The notes: a model not told the origin generated them from the sequence alone. Positions 17,249 to 27,321 are shown, counted from the stretch's first letter. The stretch: DNA of 59,589 nucleotides from Glaciecola sp034112105 (GCA_034112105.1 JAWUVZ010000009.1:1-59589), one strand, 5' to 3'. Made by a program: numbers and translations.

Positions 17249-18637
17249 ATGGCAACTACTATTTTTGCAAATCAAGCGCTTACTCCTATCGGGTGGCAGC
17301 AAAATATCACGGTAGAGATAGACCACGACGGTGTTATCACCGACATTGTGGAACATGCTTCAAACACTGAGATCTTGCCAACTGCTGACCATCATGTGGG
17401 GATTTTATTACCGGCTATGTCTAATGTTCATAGTCATAGCTTTCAACGCGCCATGGGCGGGCTGGCTGAAACCAAAGGACCGAACGCCAGTGATGATTTT
17501 TGGACATGGCGAAAAGTCATGTATCGGTTTTTAGAGATCCTTTCTCCTGATGACATTGAAGCTATTGCAGCACAAGTACATATGGAAATGATCAAGTCCG
17601 GGTTTGCTGCGTCAGCTGAGTTTCATTACCTTCATCACGACCCAAAAGGACAAGCATATTCTCAAGTTGAAGAGTTATCATTGCGTCACTTTAGCGCTGC
17701 ACGACAAAGTGGGATCGGATATACACATCTTCCTGTGCTGTATATGCAAGGCGGTTTGGATGGCAGGGAACTGCAGGGAGGGCAACTGAGATTTGGCAAT
17801 AATATAGGACATTTTGAATCCCTATATTCCAACATATCAGCGCAGATGGGCTTGTTGCCAAATGATTCTGTACTAGGTATTGCTCCTCATTCTTTGCGTG
17901 CGGTATCAAAAGACGGATTACATGCATGCATAAACATAGCGACGAGCGGGCCCATTCATATTCATGCCGCTGAACAAGTGGGAGAAGTTAAAGAAGTTAA
18001 AGCAGCTTTTGGAATACCACCCGTGCGCTGGTTATTGGACAACCTCCCAGTAGACCATCGATGGTGCTTAATTCATGCGACCCATATGGATAACAACGAG
18101 GTCAAAGACTTGGCTTTGTCTCGGGCAGTTGCCGGTTTGTGTCCTATTACTGAGGCTAATTTGGGTGACGGCATATTTGAAGCTAGTCAATTTATGCAAC
18201 ATGGTGGAACGTTTGGTATCGGTGCCGACTCCAACGTAAAAATAGGGTTAAGCGAAGAACTTCGAATGTTAGAGGTAAGCCAAAGGTTAAGAGATCGAAA
18301 ACGGGTGGTGCTTAGCTCTGATACACTAGCATCAAATGGCCGCTTTCTTTATGTACAAGCCGCAACGGGGGGTGCAAAAGCCATTGGGCGTAATTCGGGC
18401 CGAATAGAGAAAGGGGCACTTGCTGACCTAGTTGCGTTAGATGACCAAAGTAGCGCTTTGGTTGGCCTTGTGGGAGATACGATTTTGGATACCTGGATTT
18501 TTTCGTGTAACGATAATGTTGTGCGCGAAGTGTGGGCTGCTGGTCGGCATATACTGCAAGGCGGCAGGCATATTAATGAAGAGCAAATAGCGGGTCGTTT
18601 CTTCAATACCATTAAAAAATTGCGTAAGGCGCTATAG
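17249..18637 (+). CDS. hutF: Formimidoylglutamate deiminase
   Basis: 462 residues. An amidohydrolase-superfamily enzyme converting N-formimidoyl-L-glutamate to N-formyl-L-glutamate and ammonia, the step that defines the Pseudomonas-type five-enzyme pathway. Metal ligands are in NVHSHSFQRAMGGLAE, and later in PIHIHAAEQVGEV, LIHATHMDNNE and GIGADSNVKIGLSEELRMLE. The C-terminal strand block (ALADLVALDDQS) is typical of the superfamily. ATG 17249 follows GGCGAG. It is divergent from hutI and followed 210 bp later by hutC. Confidence 0.95.
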   Translation: MATTIFANQALTPIGWQQNITVEIDHDGVITDIVEHASNTEILPTADHHVGILLPAMSNVHSHSFQRAMGGLAETKGPNASDDFWTWRKVMYRFLEILSPDDIEAIAAQVHMEMIKSGFAASAEFHYLHHDPKGQAYSQVEELSLRHFSAARQSGIGYTHLPVLYMQGGLDGRELQGGQLRFGNNIGHFESLYSNISAQMGLLPNDSVLGIAPHSLRAVSKDGLHACINIATSGPIHIHAAEQVGEVKEVKAAFGIPPVRWLLDNLPVDHRWCLIHATHMDNNEVKDLALSRAVAGLCPITEANLGDGIFEASQFMQHGGTFGIGADSNVKIGLSEELRMLEVSQRLRDRKRVVLSSDTLASNGRFLYVQAATGGAKAIGRNSGRIEKGALADLVALDDQSSALVGLVGDTILDTWIFSCNDNVVREVWAAGRHILQGGRHINEEQIAGRFFNTIKKLRKAL

Positions 18638-18847
18638 TTTACGCTCGCGGTTTCATTATTATTGTTCGTTGGCCTATATTGCGAAAACAGTTTTTATCTT
18701 TCAGCCGCCAAACTTAGTTATTGGTTTGGATCAGAGGAACTGGTAAATTACTCAACATAGGCGTTGCCTGCGAACCGATGACTGTTTTAAGCCCTAGTAT
18801 TCATCAGTCAATAAACCTTCATTTTTGTAGTCATTATGTAGAGTCCT

Positions 18848-19540
18848 ATGATAAAAAAGTCACATCATACTGTCCGCCAATCCATGCAAGACAGAATAGA
18901 GATAGGTGAATGGCCGCTAGGCGCTCTAATCCCGGGTGAAATCGAATTGGCCAGCGAATATGCTTGTGCTAGGACAACCATAAATAGAGCTTTACAGGCC
19001 CTTGCTGATGCAGGAATGGTGGTTAGGAAGCGCAAAGGTGGTACTCGTGTATGTAAGATGCCGGTTCGTCTTGCAAAATTCACTATTTCGATCGTAAGGG
19101 AACAAGTTGAGGCAACAGGCTGTCAATATCGACATCGTGTTATTACTAGCATGCTTAAAATGCCGCCGGTATCTGTTATCACGCGCTTAAATCTAAAATC
19201 AGGAGAGAAGGCATTTTATCTTGAAACGTTGCACCTTGCAGATGATCGACCCTTTGCCTTCGAACAAAGGTGGGTAAATTTAAAAGCAGTACCAAATATA
19301 TTGACGGCACCTTTAGATGATATCAGTGCGAATGAGTGGTTAGTTAAAACCGTACCATTTTCGAGCGGCGATGTTATATTCTCAGCGATGAATGTTGACC
19401 AGAAAGTCGCCACCTCATTAGAAACTGCAACAGGTAAAGCTATATTCGTTGTCGACAGAACAACTTGGTATAAAGAAGCGTTTATTACCACGATGAAATT
19501 GTTTTATAACGAAGGATATCAACTTTATACTCGATTGTAA
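18848..19540 (+). CDS. hutC: Histidine utilisation repressor, GntR family
   Basis: 230 residues. An N-terminal GntR winged helix is at about 10-72 (GALIPGEIELASEYACARTT and NRALQALADAGMVVRKRKGG). A UTRA ligand domain follows at about 90-225, with the typical PFAFEQRWVNL and a final TTMKLFYNEGYQLYTRL. HutC senses urocanate and represses hut promoters. It is co-oriented with hutF and may share its transcript. The ligand is inferred from the operon. Confidence 0.93.
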   Translation: MIKKSHHTVRQSMQDRIEIGEWPLGALIPGEIELASEYACARTTINRALQALADAGMVVRKRKGGTRVCKMPVRLAKFTISIVREQVEATGCQYRHRVITSMLKMPPVSVITRLNLKSGEKAFYLETLHLADDRPFAFEQRWVNLKAVPNILTAPLDDISANEWLVKTVPFSSGDVIFSAMNVDQKVATSLETATGKAIFVVDRTTWYKEAFITTMKLFYNEGYQLYTRL

Positions 19541-19653
19541 GTTTGATTCTGCGAGGGCATTGCCTCTCCAATAGACAGTATAAAGATTTGTATCGACTTA
19601 GTGCTCACATGAGTTAATGTAGTGACTATACGTATCCCGAAAAGGAAATTAAG

Positions 19654-20454
19654 GTGCCAATATCTTCAGACAAAAATCCAGTCGTCTTAGTTATTCACGG
19701 TGTTCAATTGGGAGACGATTCCTCACTGACACAAGATGAAATGATCCGCAAATCAATTAAATCAAGACTCAATAAATTGGACTTTGTTTTTGACGTAGAT
19801 TTATATAAATATGAAAATATTTCCGATACGAGCCTTAAAAAATTCAAAAAGTTATCAAACGTATTATTGGCCACTGGCATCGGCGCTATTATAGCTCAGC
19901 CAATCATTGATCTAGTAGGTGACGTCACTATTTCGCTGTCCAACGCTTCCACAGCCAACCAAATTAGGAAAGGATTACTGAACAAGGTAATGTCATATTA
20001 CGAAGCTGGTGTCCCGCTATATATAGTTGCTCATAGTTTGGGCAGTGTTTACGCGTTTGATGTAATTAACGAGCTAATTGAAACCAATGGTCTGTTCGAC
20101 CGTGACGACCCTTTAACATGGCCGGTGCAAGGTTTACTGACTATTGGTTCGCCTCTGGGGCTCAGAATGTTTAAAAAAACCGGGCGCAATATCGCAGCTA
20201 GCTTAGGAAAAGGCGAATTTAGCTTTAAGTGGCTAAATTACTTTGATGTGTCAGATCCGGTTGTTTCAGGTAATATTTTTGGTAAAAAACTCAGAGGTCT
20301 TAAAATTGCCGAAAAATATACACAAGACACACTGGATTTTGGTTGGTTTATAACAGATTATCCTATCGATACAGGAAAAAACTGGCTATTTGCACATACA
20401 GCTTACTGGGACAGCGCGGCGGTGGGTGATGGTCTGCTCGACATGATGGTATAA
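19654..20454 (+). CDS. Predicted alpha/beta-hydrolase (lipase/esterase-like)
   Basis: 266 residues from a GTG start preceded by AAGGAAATTAAG. The N-terminus has the oxyanion-strand motif VVLVIHGVQLGDDSS. The nucleophile elbow is IVAHSLGSVYAFDVI near residues 126-140 (G-x-S-x-G form HSLGS). Later TIGSPLGL, DVSDPVV and LFAHTAYWDS could supply Asp and His. A hydrophobic stretch (LLATGIGAIIAQPIIDLVG, about 70-88) could associate with membrane. There is no signal peptide, so it is probably cytoplasmic or membrane-associated. Substrate unknown. It lies 8 bp before a lipoprotein gene and probably shares its transcript. Confidence 0.75.
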   Translation: MPISSDKNPVVLVIHGVQLGDDSSLTQDEMIRKSIKSRLNKLDFVFDVDLYKYENISDTSLKKFKKLSNVLLATGIGAIIAQPIIDLVGDVTISLSNASTANQIRKGLLNKVMSYYEAGVPLYIVAHSLGSVYAFDVINELIETNGLFDRDDPLTWPVQGLLTIGSPLGLRMFKKTGRNIAASLGKGEFSFKWLNYFDVSDPVVSGNIFGKKLRGLKIAEKYTQDTLDFGWFITDYPIDTGKNWLFAHTAYWDSAAVGDGLLDMMV

Positions 20455-20462
20455 GGAATCTG

Positions 20463-21035
20463 ATGAAAAACACACTAATACTGGCCTTTATAGTTTCACT
20501 TTCAGGCTGCACAAATCACCTTTATTCTGGAACAGCGTCATATGAATTCAATGGCGAAACATGTCATTCAGTGGTTTATTGGAATGACTTAACCCATCTA
20601 TTTGATCAAGAAGGAAAAGCCACAACGGTGGTTATCAAAGCTCCCAATGGGCGCAGCTATTCTCTAAGACCTCCCAACGATAATAGTCTTGATGGCAGCT
20701 ATAAATTAATATTGTCTACAGGTGAATTTGCCTATCCTGATGGTTTCGATGATAAATTTGCCGATTCTACCGATATAAGGGGTTATCAAACCAACGTTAA
20801 TGAGATGTTTTGTGGCTTGTTCAAGGGCAAAGAAAAGCACGAGAACGCCAATTTTCGAAAAACGGAATTCACACTTTATTGCGAGAAAAGAATTCATCCT
20901 ATCCGCAAGTCAATTGACCGTATGAAACCCTCTAATACCCCGTATATATTCGCAATGAATGAACCAATCGAGACATTTTCATGGTTTAAAAGTGAAGAAA
21001 TAAAAGCTGACATTTCGTTTGTCAAATGTGAATAG
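20463..21035 (+). CDS. Hypothetical lipoprotein
   Basis: 190 residues. The N-terminus MKNTLILAFIVSLSGCTNH has a lipoprotein signal with lipobox LSGC; acylated Cys at residue 16. The mature part has five further Cys residues (ETCHS, EMFCG, LYCEK, FVKCE) that could form disulfides. I do not recognise the family. The gene follows the alpha/beta-hydrolase gene by 8 bp with AAGGAATCTG before the ATG, so the two are likely an operon. No function is proposed. Confidence 0.7.
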   Translation: MKNTLILAFIVSLSGCTNHLYSGTASYEFNGETCHSVVYWNDLTHLFDQEGKATTVVIKAPNGRSYSLRPPNDNSLDGSYKLILSTGEFAYPDGFDDKFADSTDIRGYQTNVNEMFCGLFKGKEKHENANFRKTEFTLYCEKRIHPIRKSIDRMKPSNTPYIFAMNEPIETFSWFKSEEIKADISFVKCE

Positions 21036-21131
21036 CTAGGGCAAGTTAAACTCAGTTTTGATAATATGAAATAAGCATTTCATGGCGGGTCTCGCCAATA
21101 ATATATCGCGTTACCTCAATTAAACTAAGAG

Positions 21132-21968
21132 CTAACAACGCCTAAACTCAGTGGGGGAGACCCCAACCGATTTCTTAAACCGCTTTGAAAAATTAAAAAT
21201 ATTTGGATAACCCACATAACTTGCGATATGCGAAATAGGCCAGCGCGTATTCAATAACAATGTTTGTGCTCGGAGCACACGCAAATGAATAAGTTGTTGC
21301 ACTGGGCTTCTACCGTACTTCGTTTGGCACAAACGATGTAAATGTGGCGCGGAATAGTGAATATGCTTACACATTGCGTCTATGCTCCAATCAAACTGCA
21401 GGCGCTTTTCAACTTCTTCAAACAGCTTATGTAGCCGATCATTTGTTCTTTTTTGTGCTTGCTCCTGCTGTGCTTGATCTTTAAGCGTGACGTGTAAATA
21501 ATGGCTAAGTATAGGCATTATACCTTCGCGCAAATTAGCATTAGATTCTGCGTATAGTAGCTCCATGGCTAGATGCAGTGATTCGAGATGCTGGTTATCT
21601 AACACCAAGGCTTCACTTAGCGCGACATGTTCCCAGCATTTAGTATTCGCGAGATTTATCCAAAAAATATCCCAATGCTTGGCCGCTATACTCACAGCAA
21701 AGGCCTGCTTCGCAGGTAAAATGGCAAGTGTGTGAGGTGTCAGATCATATTGCTTGTTTTGCGTGGTTAATTTGCCTTGTCCACTTAGTGTGTAAAATAA
21801 AGTGTGATCAGCTGGTGTTGTGCGTGCAACACAATATTTTCCTGATAAGTTTGAACAACCAGCTAGTTCTATTTCTAAGGGTTTTATTTCAGCTAAAGTT
21901 GCCGAGTCTATAAAGCGTTCATAGCAGTTAGGGCCAATATCTAAAATATCTTTAATAGTGTTAAGCAT
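21132..21968 (-). CDS. AraC family transcriptional regulator
   Basis: 278 residues. An N-terminal cupin-type sensor domain occupies about 20-130 (TLFYTLSGQGKLTTQNKQY, LTPHTLAILPAKQAFAVS). The C-terminal double helix-turn-helix at about 180-276 contains WSIDAMCKHIHYSAPHLHRL and WPISHIASYVGYPNIFNFSK, ending in RFKKSVGVSPTEFRR. It is divergent from lacZ and probably activates the lacZ-GH16-transporter locus in response to a sugar. The inducer is unknown. Confidence 0.92.
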   Translation of the reverse strand: MLNTIKDILDIGPNCYERFIDSATLAEIKPLEIELAGCSNLSGKYCVARTTPADHTLFYTLSGQGKLTTQNKQYDLTPHTLAILPAKQAFAVSIAAKHWDIFWINLANTKCWEHVALSEALVLDNQHLESLHLAMELLYAESNANLREGIMPILSHYLHVTLKDQAQQEQAQKRTNDRLHKLFEEVEKRLQFDWSIDAMCKHIHYSAPHLHRLCQTKYGRSPVQQLIHLRVLRAQTLLLNTRWPISHIASYVGYPNIFNFSKRFKKSVGVSPTEFRRC

Positions 21969-22185
21969 GAATAATAATGATAGTTTTGGATAAAAGTAAG
22001 ATAGATTTAAGCATAACCTAAGTAGTAAATTTTAGCTATATTGGGAGATATATCATTAACGACTATTAAGACGTCACGTTGGCGTTCTAGCTTCTGCCGC
22101 TTTGAGCTTTAGTAAAAGCTGAGAAGTGAAAGTCACAGACGCTGAAGTCGTGCAAAAAGAATCAAAAATAGTAGGAAGGAGCACC

Positions 22186-25100
22186 ATGAAGTCACTACAA
22201 CATATTCTGCAACGCCGCGACTGGGAAACCCCACTGTCGTTGCAAATCAATCAAGAAAAGGCTCACAGTCCCCTTAACGGTTACAAGACAGTTGCAAATG
22301 CTCGAAAAAAACAAGATGCGCAAAAACAGCTTTTAAACGGTCAGTGGGATTTTAAATTGATTGCTAAGCCTGAAGATGCTGACGACTCATTGTTAGGCGA
22401 GTCGGTTGATGATTGGCAAACGATTAACGTGCCTTCAAATTGGCAACTTCACGGTTTTGATAAGCCTATTTATTGCAACGTAAAGTATCCATTTGCAGTG
22501 AATCCTCCTTTTGTACCATCAGATAATCCAACCGGCCTCTACCGCACTGAGTTTGAAATAACTCCAGCACAGCTATCGCAACGCACTCACATCATTTTTG
22601 AAGGTGTCAATTCGGCCTTTCATTTATGGTGCAACGGTGAGTGGGTTGGCTATTCACAAGATAGTCGTTTGCCAAGTGAATTTGATTTAAGTGCGTTTCT
22701 CATTACGGGCAAAAATCGTATTTCCGCAATGGTCATTCGCTGGAGCGATGGCAGCTATCTTGAAGACCAAGATATGTGGTGGTTAAGCGGTATTTTTCGA
22801 GATGTAGTATTACTCACAAAACCGCAAACTCAAATTCGTGATGTGTTTATTACTCCCAACTTAGACGCTTGTTATCGCGACGCGACACTCAACATTAAAA
22901 CCGCTATTCATACTTGTGCTACCTCTGAACTTGCTCACTTGAAAAATCACACTATTACCGTACAAGTATTCGATGGTGACTTACCTATTTGCGAGCCACA
23001 AACGCAAAGCACAAACAACAAGCGAATCGATGAAAAAGGGGGGTGGGACGATGTCGTTTTTCATCATGTTGCCATTCAAAATCCAAGGAAATGGACAGCG
23101 GAAACGCCTAATTTGTATCGTTGCGTGGTGAGTTTACAAGATGACACAGGTGCGATTGTTGATGTGGAAGGTTACGATATTGGCTTCAGGAAAATAGAAA
23201 TTATTACCGGACAGCTTTGTGTCAATGGTAAGCCACTGTTAATACGCGGTGTAAATCGACACGAACATCATCCTCAAAACGGTCATGCAGTAAGCCAAGA
23301 AGACATGGTTGCAGACATTAAGCTGATGAAGCAAAACAACTTCAACGCTGTGCGCACGGCACATTATCCAAATCACCCGCGTTGGTATGAACTATGTGAT
23401 GAGTTAGGTTTGTATGTTGTAGATGAGGCGAATATAGAAACCCATGGCATGTTTCCTATGGGGCGCTTAGCATCAGATCCGCAATGGGCCAGCGCGTTTA
23501 TGTCTCGTTATACACAAATGGTTGAGCGTGATAAAAACCACGCGTCAATTATTATTTGGTCATTGGGCAATGAGAGTGGTCATGGCGCCAACCATAATGC
23601 TATGTATGGTTGGTCAAAAAGTTTCGATCCCTCTCGTCCAGTGCAATATGAAGGTGGAGGCGCGAATACGTCCGCGACTGATATTATTTGTCCTATGTAT
23701 TCTCGAGTCGATACGGATGTAAAAGATGATGCAGTGCCAAAATTCTCAATTAAGAAATGGCTGAGCTTACCCGGTGAAACACGCCCGCTTATTTTATGTG
23801 AATATGCGCATGCCATGGGAAACAGCCTAGGTAATTTTGACGATTATTGGCAAGCTTTTAGGGACTACCCGCGTTTACAAGGTGGCTTTATCTGGGATTG
23901 GGTTGACCAAGGATTGTCTAAAACCGATGAGAACGGCACACATTATTGGGCTTACGGTGGCGATTTTGGTGATGATGTTAACGATCGCCAATTTTGTATC
24001 AATGGTTTGTTGTTCCCTGACCGAACGCCACACCCCAGTTTGCATGAAGCCAAATATAGCCAACAGCACATGCAATTTACGCTAATGCCAAAAATGCCAA
24101 ATGAATTTAAGCAAAATACAAATACATACAGCTTAAGTGTATTCAGCGATTACGTGTTTAGAACAACTGACAATGAAAAACTAGTTTGGCGACTACTGCA
24201 AAACGGCGTTGAAGTCGAGCAAGGTAGTGCATTGCTTATTATCGCACCGCAGAGCAGGGTCACTATTGATATAGCTCCTAGCTCAGAGTTGGCCGCGGGC
24301 GCGCAGTATCATATTAATATCGATGTTGAGTTGATTAACGATTGCAGCTTTGCACAAGCCGGTCATGTTATGGCAACAGAGCAATTTAGTGTGCCCAATA
24401 GCTCAAGCTTGAGCAAATTAGCGACCGGGCCTTTAGATCTATCAATTCAGCGCAATTGTGAATTAATTCTCAATGAGAGTGCCGACTCGATTGATATCCA
24501 AGGTGGTAATTTTGCAATTACTTTTGATCGCAAAACGGGCTTAATCGGTCAATGGGAACATGCTAATAAGACGGTCATTGTTAGAGGTTTGGAAGATAAT
24601 TTTTATCGAGCGCCGCTTGATAATGACATTGGTATAAGCGAGGTTGATAACCTTGACCTCAATGCGTGGCAAGCGCGCTGGTTGCTCGCAGGCTTAGGCA
24701 AATGGCAACGCACATGCCGGCAAATACAGGCAGTCTCGTCCACTGCTGATATCCGCGTTATGTGTTTGTTTGATTATGAATATGAACACAAAGGTACAAG
24801 CACAATACAAGCGCAAACCAAGTGGGTTTATAGTGTTAATAGTATGGGTATTATTACCCTAGATATTGATGTGCATTTAAATGAAGCGCTACCGCCAATG
24901 CCTCGTATCGGACTCAGTTTAGCTATAGAAAAACAGCCACAATCACAGGTTAGTTGGTTAGGTTTAGGGCCGTTCGAAAATTACCCAGATCGCAAAGCTG
25001 CAGCCCGTTTCGGGCAATATAAATTGCCACTGAGTGAGCTTCATACCGGGTATGTTTTCCCAACTGATAATGGTTTGCGCAGTGACTGCCAAAAGCTCAA

Positions 25101-25338
25101 CGTTAATAATTTACACGTTGTAGGTGAATTTTCCTTTGCTGCTAGTCTGTATTCTCAAGATACCTTAACAATTGCGAAACATACAAATGAGCTGGTGGCA
25201 GATGATGTTATTCACTTGCACATTGATCATTTGCATATGGGTGTGGGTGGCGATGACTCATGGAGTCCTAGTACGCACAAAGCGTATCTACTTGAGGGCA
25301 AGCAATATCGGTATTCTTTAACATTGCATACGGTATGA
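22186..25338 (+). CDS. lacZ: Beta-galactosidase, GH2 family
   Basis: 1050 residues from ATG 22186, chosen for the strong AAGGAG 7 bp upstream and the usual LacZ opening LQHILQRRDWETPLSLQINQ; the frame is open 20 codons further upstream. Domain order is sugar-binding jelly roll, immunoglobulin-like, TIM barrel, immunoglobulin-like and the C-terminal beta-sandwich (Bgal_small_N), the same as E. coli LacZ (1024 residues). The acid/base Glu is in WSLGNESGHG near 462 and the nucleophile Glu in ILCEYAHAMGNS near 538. No signal peptide, so cytoplasmic. It hydrolyses beta-galactosides that enter through a transporter, possibly the MFS protein two genes downstream. Confidence 0.96.
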   Translation: MKSLQHILQRRDWETPLSLQINQEKAHSPLNGYKTVANARKKQDAQKQLLNGQWDFKLIAKPEDADDSLLGESVDDWQTINVPSNWQLHGFDKPIYCNVKYPFAVNPPFVPSDNPTGLYRTEFEITPAQLSQRTHIIFEGVNSAFHLWCNGEWVGYSQDSRLPSEFDLSAFLITGKNRISAMVIRWSDGSYLEDQDMWWLSGIFRDVVLLTKPQTQIRDVFITPNLDACYRDATLNIKTAIHTCATSELAHLKNHTITVQVFDGDLPICEPQTQSTNNKRIDEKGGWDDVVFHHVAIQNPRKWTAETPNLYRCVVSLQDDTGAIVDVEGYDIGFRKIEIITGQLCVNGKPLLIRGVNRHEHHPQNGHAVSQEDMVADIKLMKQNNFNAVRTAHYPNHPRWYELCDELGLYVVDEANIETHGMFPMGRLASDPQWASAFMSRYTQMVERDKNHASIIIWSLGNESGHGANHNAMYGWSKSFDPSRPVQYEGGGANTSATDIICPMYSRVDTDVKDDAVPKFSIKKWLSLPGETRPLILCEYAHAMGNSLGNFDDYWQAFRDYPRLQGGFIWDWVDQGLSKTDENGTHYWAYGGDFGDDVNDRQFCINGLLFPDRTPHPSLHEAKYSQQHMQFTLMPKMPNEFKQNTNTYSLSVFSDYVFRTTDNEKLVWRLLQNGVEVEQGSALLIIAPQSRVTIDIAPSSELAAGAQYHINIDVELINDCSFAQAGHVMATEQFSVPNSSSLSKLATGPLDLSIQRNCELILNESADSIDIQGGNFAITFDRKTGLIGQWEHANKTVIVRGLEDNFYRAPLDNDIGISEVDNLDLNAWQARWLLAGLGKWQRTCRQIQAVSSTADIRVMCLFDYEYEHKGTSTIQAQTKWVYSVNSMGIITLDIDVHLNEALPPMPRIGLSLAIEKQPQSQVSWLGLGPFENYPDRKAAARFGQYKLPLSELHTGYVFPTDNGLRSDCQKLNVNNLHVVGEFSFAASLYSQDTLTIAKHTNELVADDVIHLHIDHLHMGVGGDDSWSPSTHKAYLLEGKQYRYSLTLHTV

Positions 25339-25500
25339 CAAAAAGTATATTCAAAAAATTAGGCTTCACTCATCGGACTAAAAGTCCCTTTCACCCTAAT
25401 ATGCTTGTAAATTAATTGTTAAACTGAGTACTATGTAGGGCTAATATATGCATTATTTGCCACTCGTGAATAAGCTTACGAATCTTGGGAATTTTTGAAC

Positions 25501-27222
25501 ATGGATATTGCAAACTTGATCAATCAATTGACAAAAAAGCACATAAAGAAAACAGTAATTTTGGCTGCTTTGTGCTTTTTACCGCTGGGACAAAGCCACG
25601 CCGGTTGGGAGGTTTCTTGGATAGAGCGTTTCGACGGCGAAGGCGTTAATTGGAATAATTGGACGGCGCAGATTCAAGCTAATTATAATAATGAAATTCA
25701 ATGTTACACGGATGACGAAACCTCTGAACAACGCAATTTTGAAGTGTCAGATGGCACCCTTAAAATTACGGCACGTAGGCAAAACATTAACTGCCCGGGT
25801 CAAAATGGGGTAAATCGTCCTTGGACGTCAGGTCGGATTAATAGTAAAGACAAAGCTGAGTTTTTATATGGGCGTATTGAAGCTCGCCTTCGTTTTTCAG
25901 AATTAAGAGGTGGTACTTGGCCAGCCTTTTGGATGTTGGAAAATCGCATTGCAGAAGACCCTTTTAAAGGAGATAACGACAACGTTGGTTGGCCTAACCC
26001 TGGCGCCGGAGAAATTGATGTTTGGGAGTGGTATGCCAACTCTGGTGATCGCTACATTACCAATTTTTTCAATGTAGGTAACTGTGGTGGTGAAATTCGA
26101 CCTACTTATGCTGGTGGCGCAAATGATGTCATGGCGTTTCATACTTATGGTATTGAATGGACTGCGGACGACATCACATTTTTTATGGATGACACTATTG
26201 TAGCTCAACACGATTTATCAAACTGTTCTCAATATGAAGAGCCGATGTTTGTTTTGCTAAATGTAGCAATGGGCGGCTCATTAGGCGGAAATATTGACCC
26301 ACAATTAAATGCTGCGACTATGGAAATTGATTATGTAGCTCATTGTGTTGCGAGCGATGCAAACGAATGGCAGCAGTGCAATGAAAGTACACCAGTTGCG
26401 CTAGATGATGACAATGACGGGATTATCAATAGTTTGGACCAGTGCCCAAATACGCCGCTGAATGCTGAGGTTGACTCAACAGGCTGCCAATTCTTCACAG
26501 AACCACAAGAGATATCACCCGCGCCACTAAATGCGCAAAATCAGGTGATTTCACTATTTAGTGATAGCTATCAAAATATTGAGAGCGTGGACTTTAATCC
26601 TAACTGGGATCAAGGAACCATAGTAACTCAAGAGCAAATTCAAGGTGACAACGTTCTCAAATACACCGCATTGAATTATCAAGGTACCGATTTTGGTGAC
26701 AACAAACAGGATGTTTCTTCGTTGGATAATCTGTACCTTAATTATTGGACACAAGATGCAATTACTCTGCAAGTCTTTGTGATCAGCCCAGGGCCAAATG
26801 AAGCATTTTTTGAAGTTGATGTCGTGCAGCAATCTTGGCAAAGCCTTGTTATACCGCTTAGTACCTATGCGAATGACGTGGATTTAACTGATGTATTTCA
26901 ATTAAAAATTGTAGGTAACGGTACGGTATTCTTCGATAATATATTTTTTGGTAATGCCACCGATGCTGCCGCCGACAGCGACAGTGACGGCGTTATCGAC
27001 GCCGATGATCAATGCCCGGATACCGCTGCAGGTACAGAAGTAGACAGCACCGGGTGCGCGGTTGCCGTTCCGACGCCAACACCAACACCAACGCCAACAC
27101 CTGAGGCAACATCAAGCGGTGGTGCTTTGCATCTTTGGTTGCTTGTCGGTTTAATTGGAGTTGCTGCAGGAAGGCGATCTAGGTTCGTTGTTGTGAATAA
27201 ACTCGGCAAACTTATTAAATAA
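25501..27222 (+). CDS. Secreted GH16 glucanase with thrombospondin-3 repeats and GlyGly-CTERM tail
   Basis: 573 residues from ATG 25501. A long n-region signal peptide ends near QSHAG. The GH16 domain spans about 30-280 with NNEIQCYTDDET, YGRIEARLRFSE, GGTWPAFWML and the catalytic GEIDVWEW near 170-177 (E-x-D-x-x-E). These are closest in style to endo-beta-1,3-glucanases (laminarinases). Two calcium-binding thrombospondin-3 repeats follow (DDDNDGIINSLDQCPNTP and DSDSDGVIDADDQCPDTA), flanking a carbohydrate-binding-like beta domain. A PT-rich linker then leads to SSGGALHLWLLVGLIGVAAG and basic RRSR, a GlyGly-CTERM signal for rhombosortase processing. The tail runs 12 residues past the Arg cluster, a little longer than usual. 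Confidence 0.92.
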   Translation: MDIANLINQLTKKHIKKTVILAALCFLPLGQSHAGWEVSWIERFDGEGVNWNNWTAQIQANYNNEIQCYTDDETSEQRNFEVSDGTLKITARRQNINCPGQNGVNRPWTSGRINSKDKAEFLYGRIEARLRFSELRGGTWPAFWMLENRIAEDPFKGDNDNVGWPNPGAGEIDVWEWYANSGDRYITNFFNVGNCGGEIRPTYAGGANDVMAFHTYGIEWTADDITFFMDDTIVAQHDLSNCSQYEEPMFVLLNVAMGGSLGGNIDPQLNAATMEIDYVAHCVASDANEWQQCNESTPVALDDDNDGIINSLDQCPNTPLNAEVDSTGCQFFTEPQEISPAPLNAQNQVISLFSDSYQNIESVDFNPNWDQGTIVTQEQIQGDNVLKYTALNYQGTDFGDNKQDVSSLDNLYLNYWTQDAITLQVFVISPGPNEAFFEVDVVQQSWQSLVIPLSTYANDVDLTDVFQLKIVGNGTVFFDNIFFGNATDAAADSDSDGVIDADDQCPDTAAGTEVDSTGCAVAVPTPTPTPTPTPEATSSGGALHLWLLVGLIGVAAGRRSRFVVVNKLGKLIK

Positions 27223-27255
27223 GTCGTTGCCAATAAATAAACAATGCCAGGTATA

Positions 27256-27272
27256 GCTCGCAAATAGCGAGC
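27256..27272 (+). terminator. Small hairpin after the GH16 gene
   Basis: Perfect 6-bp stem GCTCGC - AAATA - GCGAGC, 33 bp after the GH16 stop, followed only by GTTTAT. It is a weak terminator or a processing/attenuation hairpin between the secreted glucanase and transporter genes. Confidence 0.35.
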
Positions 27273-27321
27273 GTTTATCTGAATAAAAAAATAAAAGCCT
27301 TAATAAAAGAGAGCTAAGCTA

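Noticed and set aside
18721..18909. 62-codon open frame upstream of hutC
   Set aside because: It overlaps the hutC start in another frame and has no ribosome-binding site or domain.
27050..27110. Short tandem repeat of CCAACA-type units
   Set aside because: It is the codon-level repeat of the Pro-Thr linker in the GH16 protein, not an independent repeat element.
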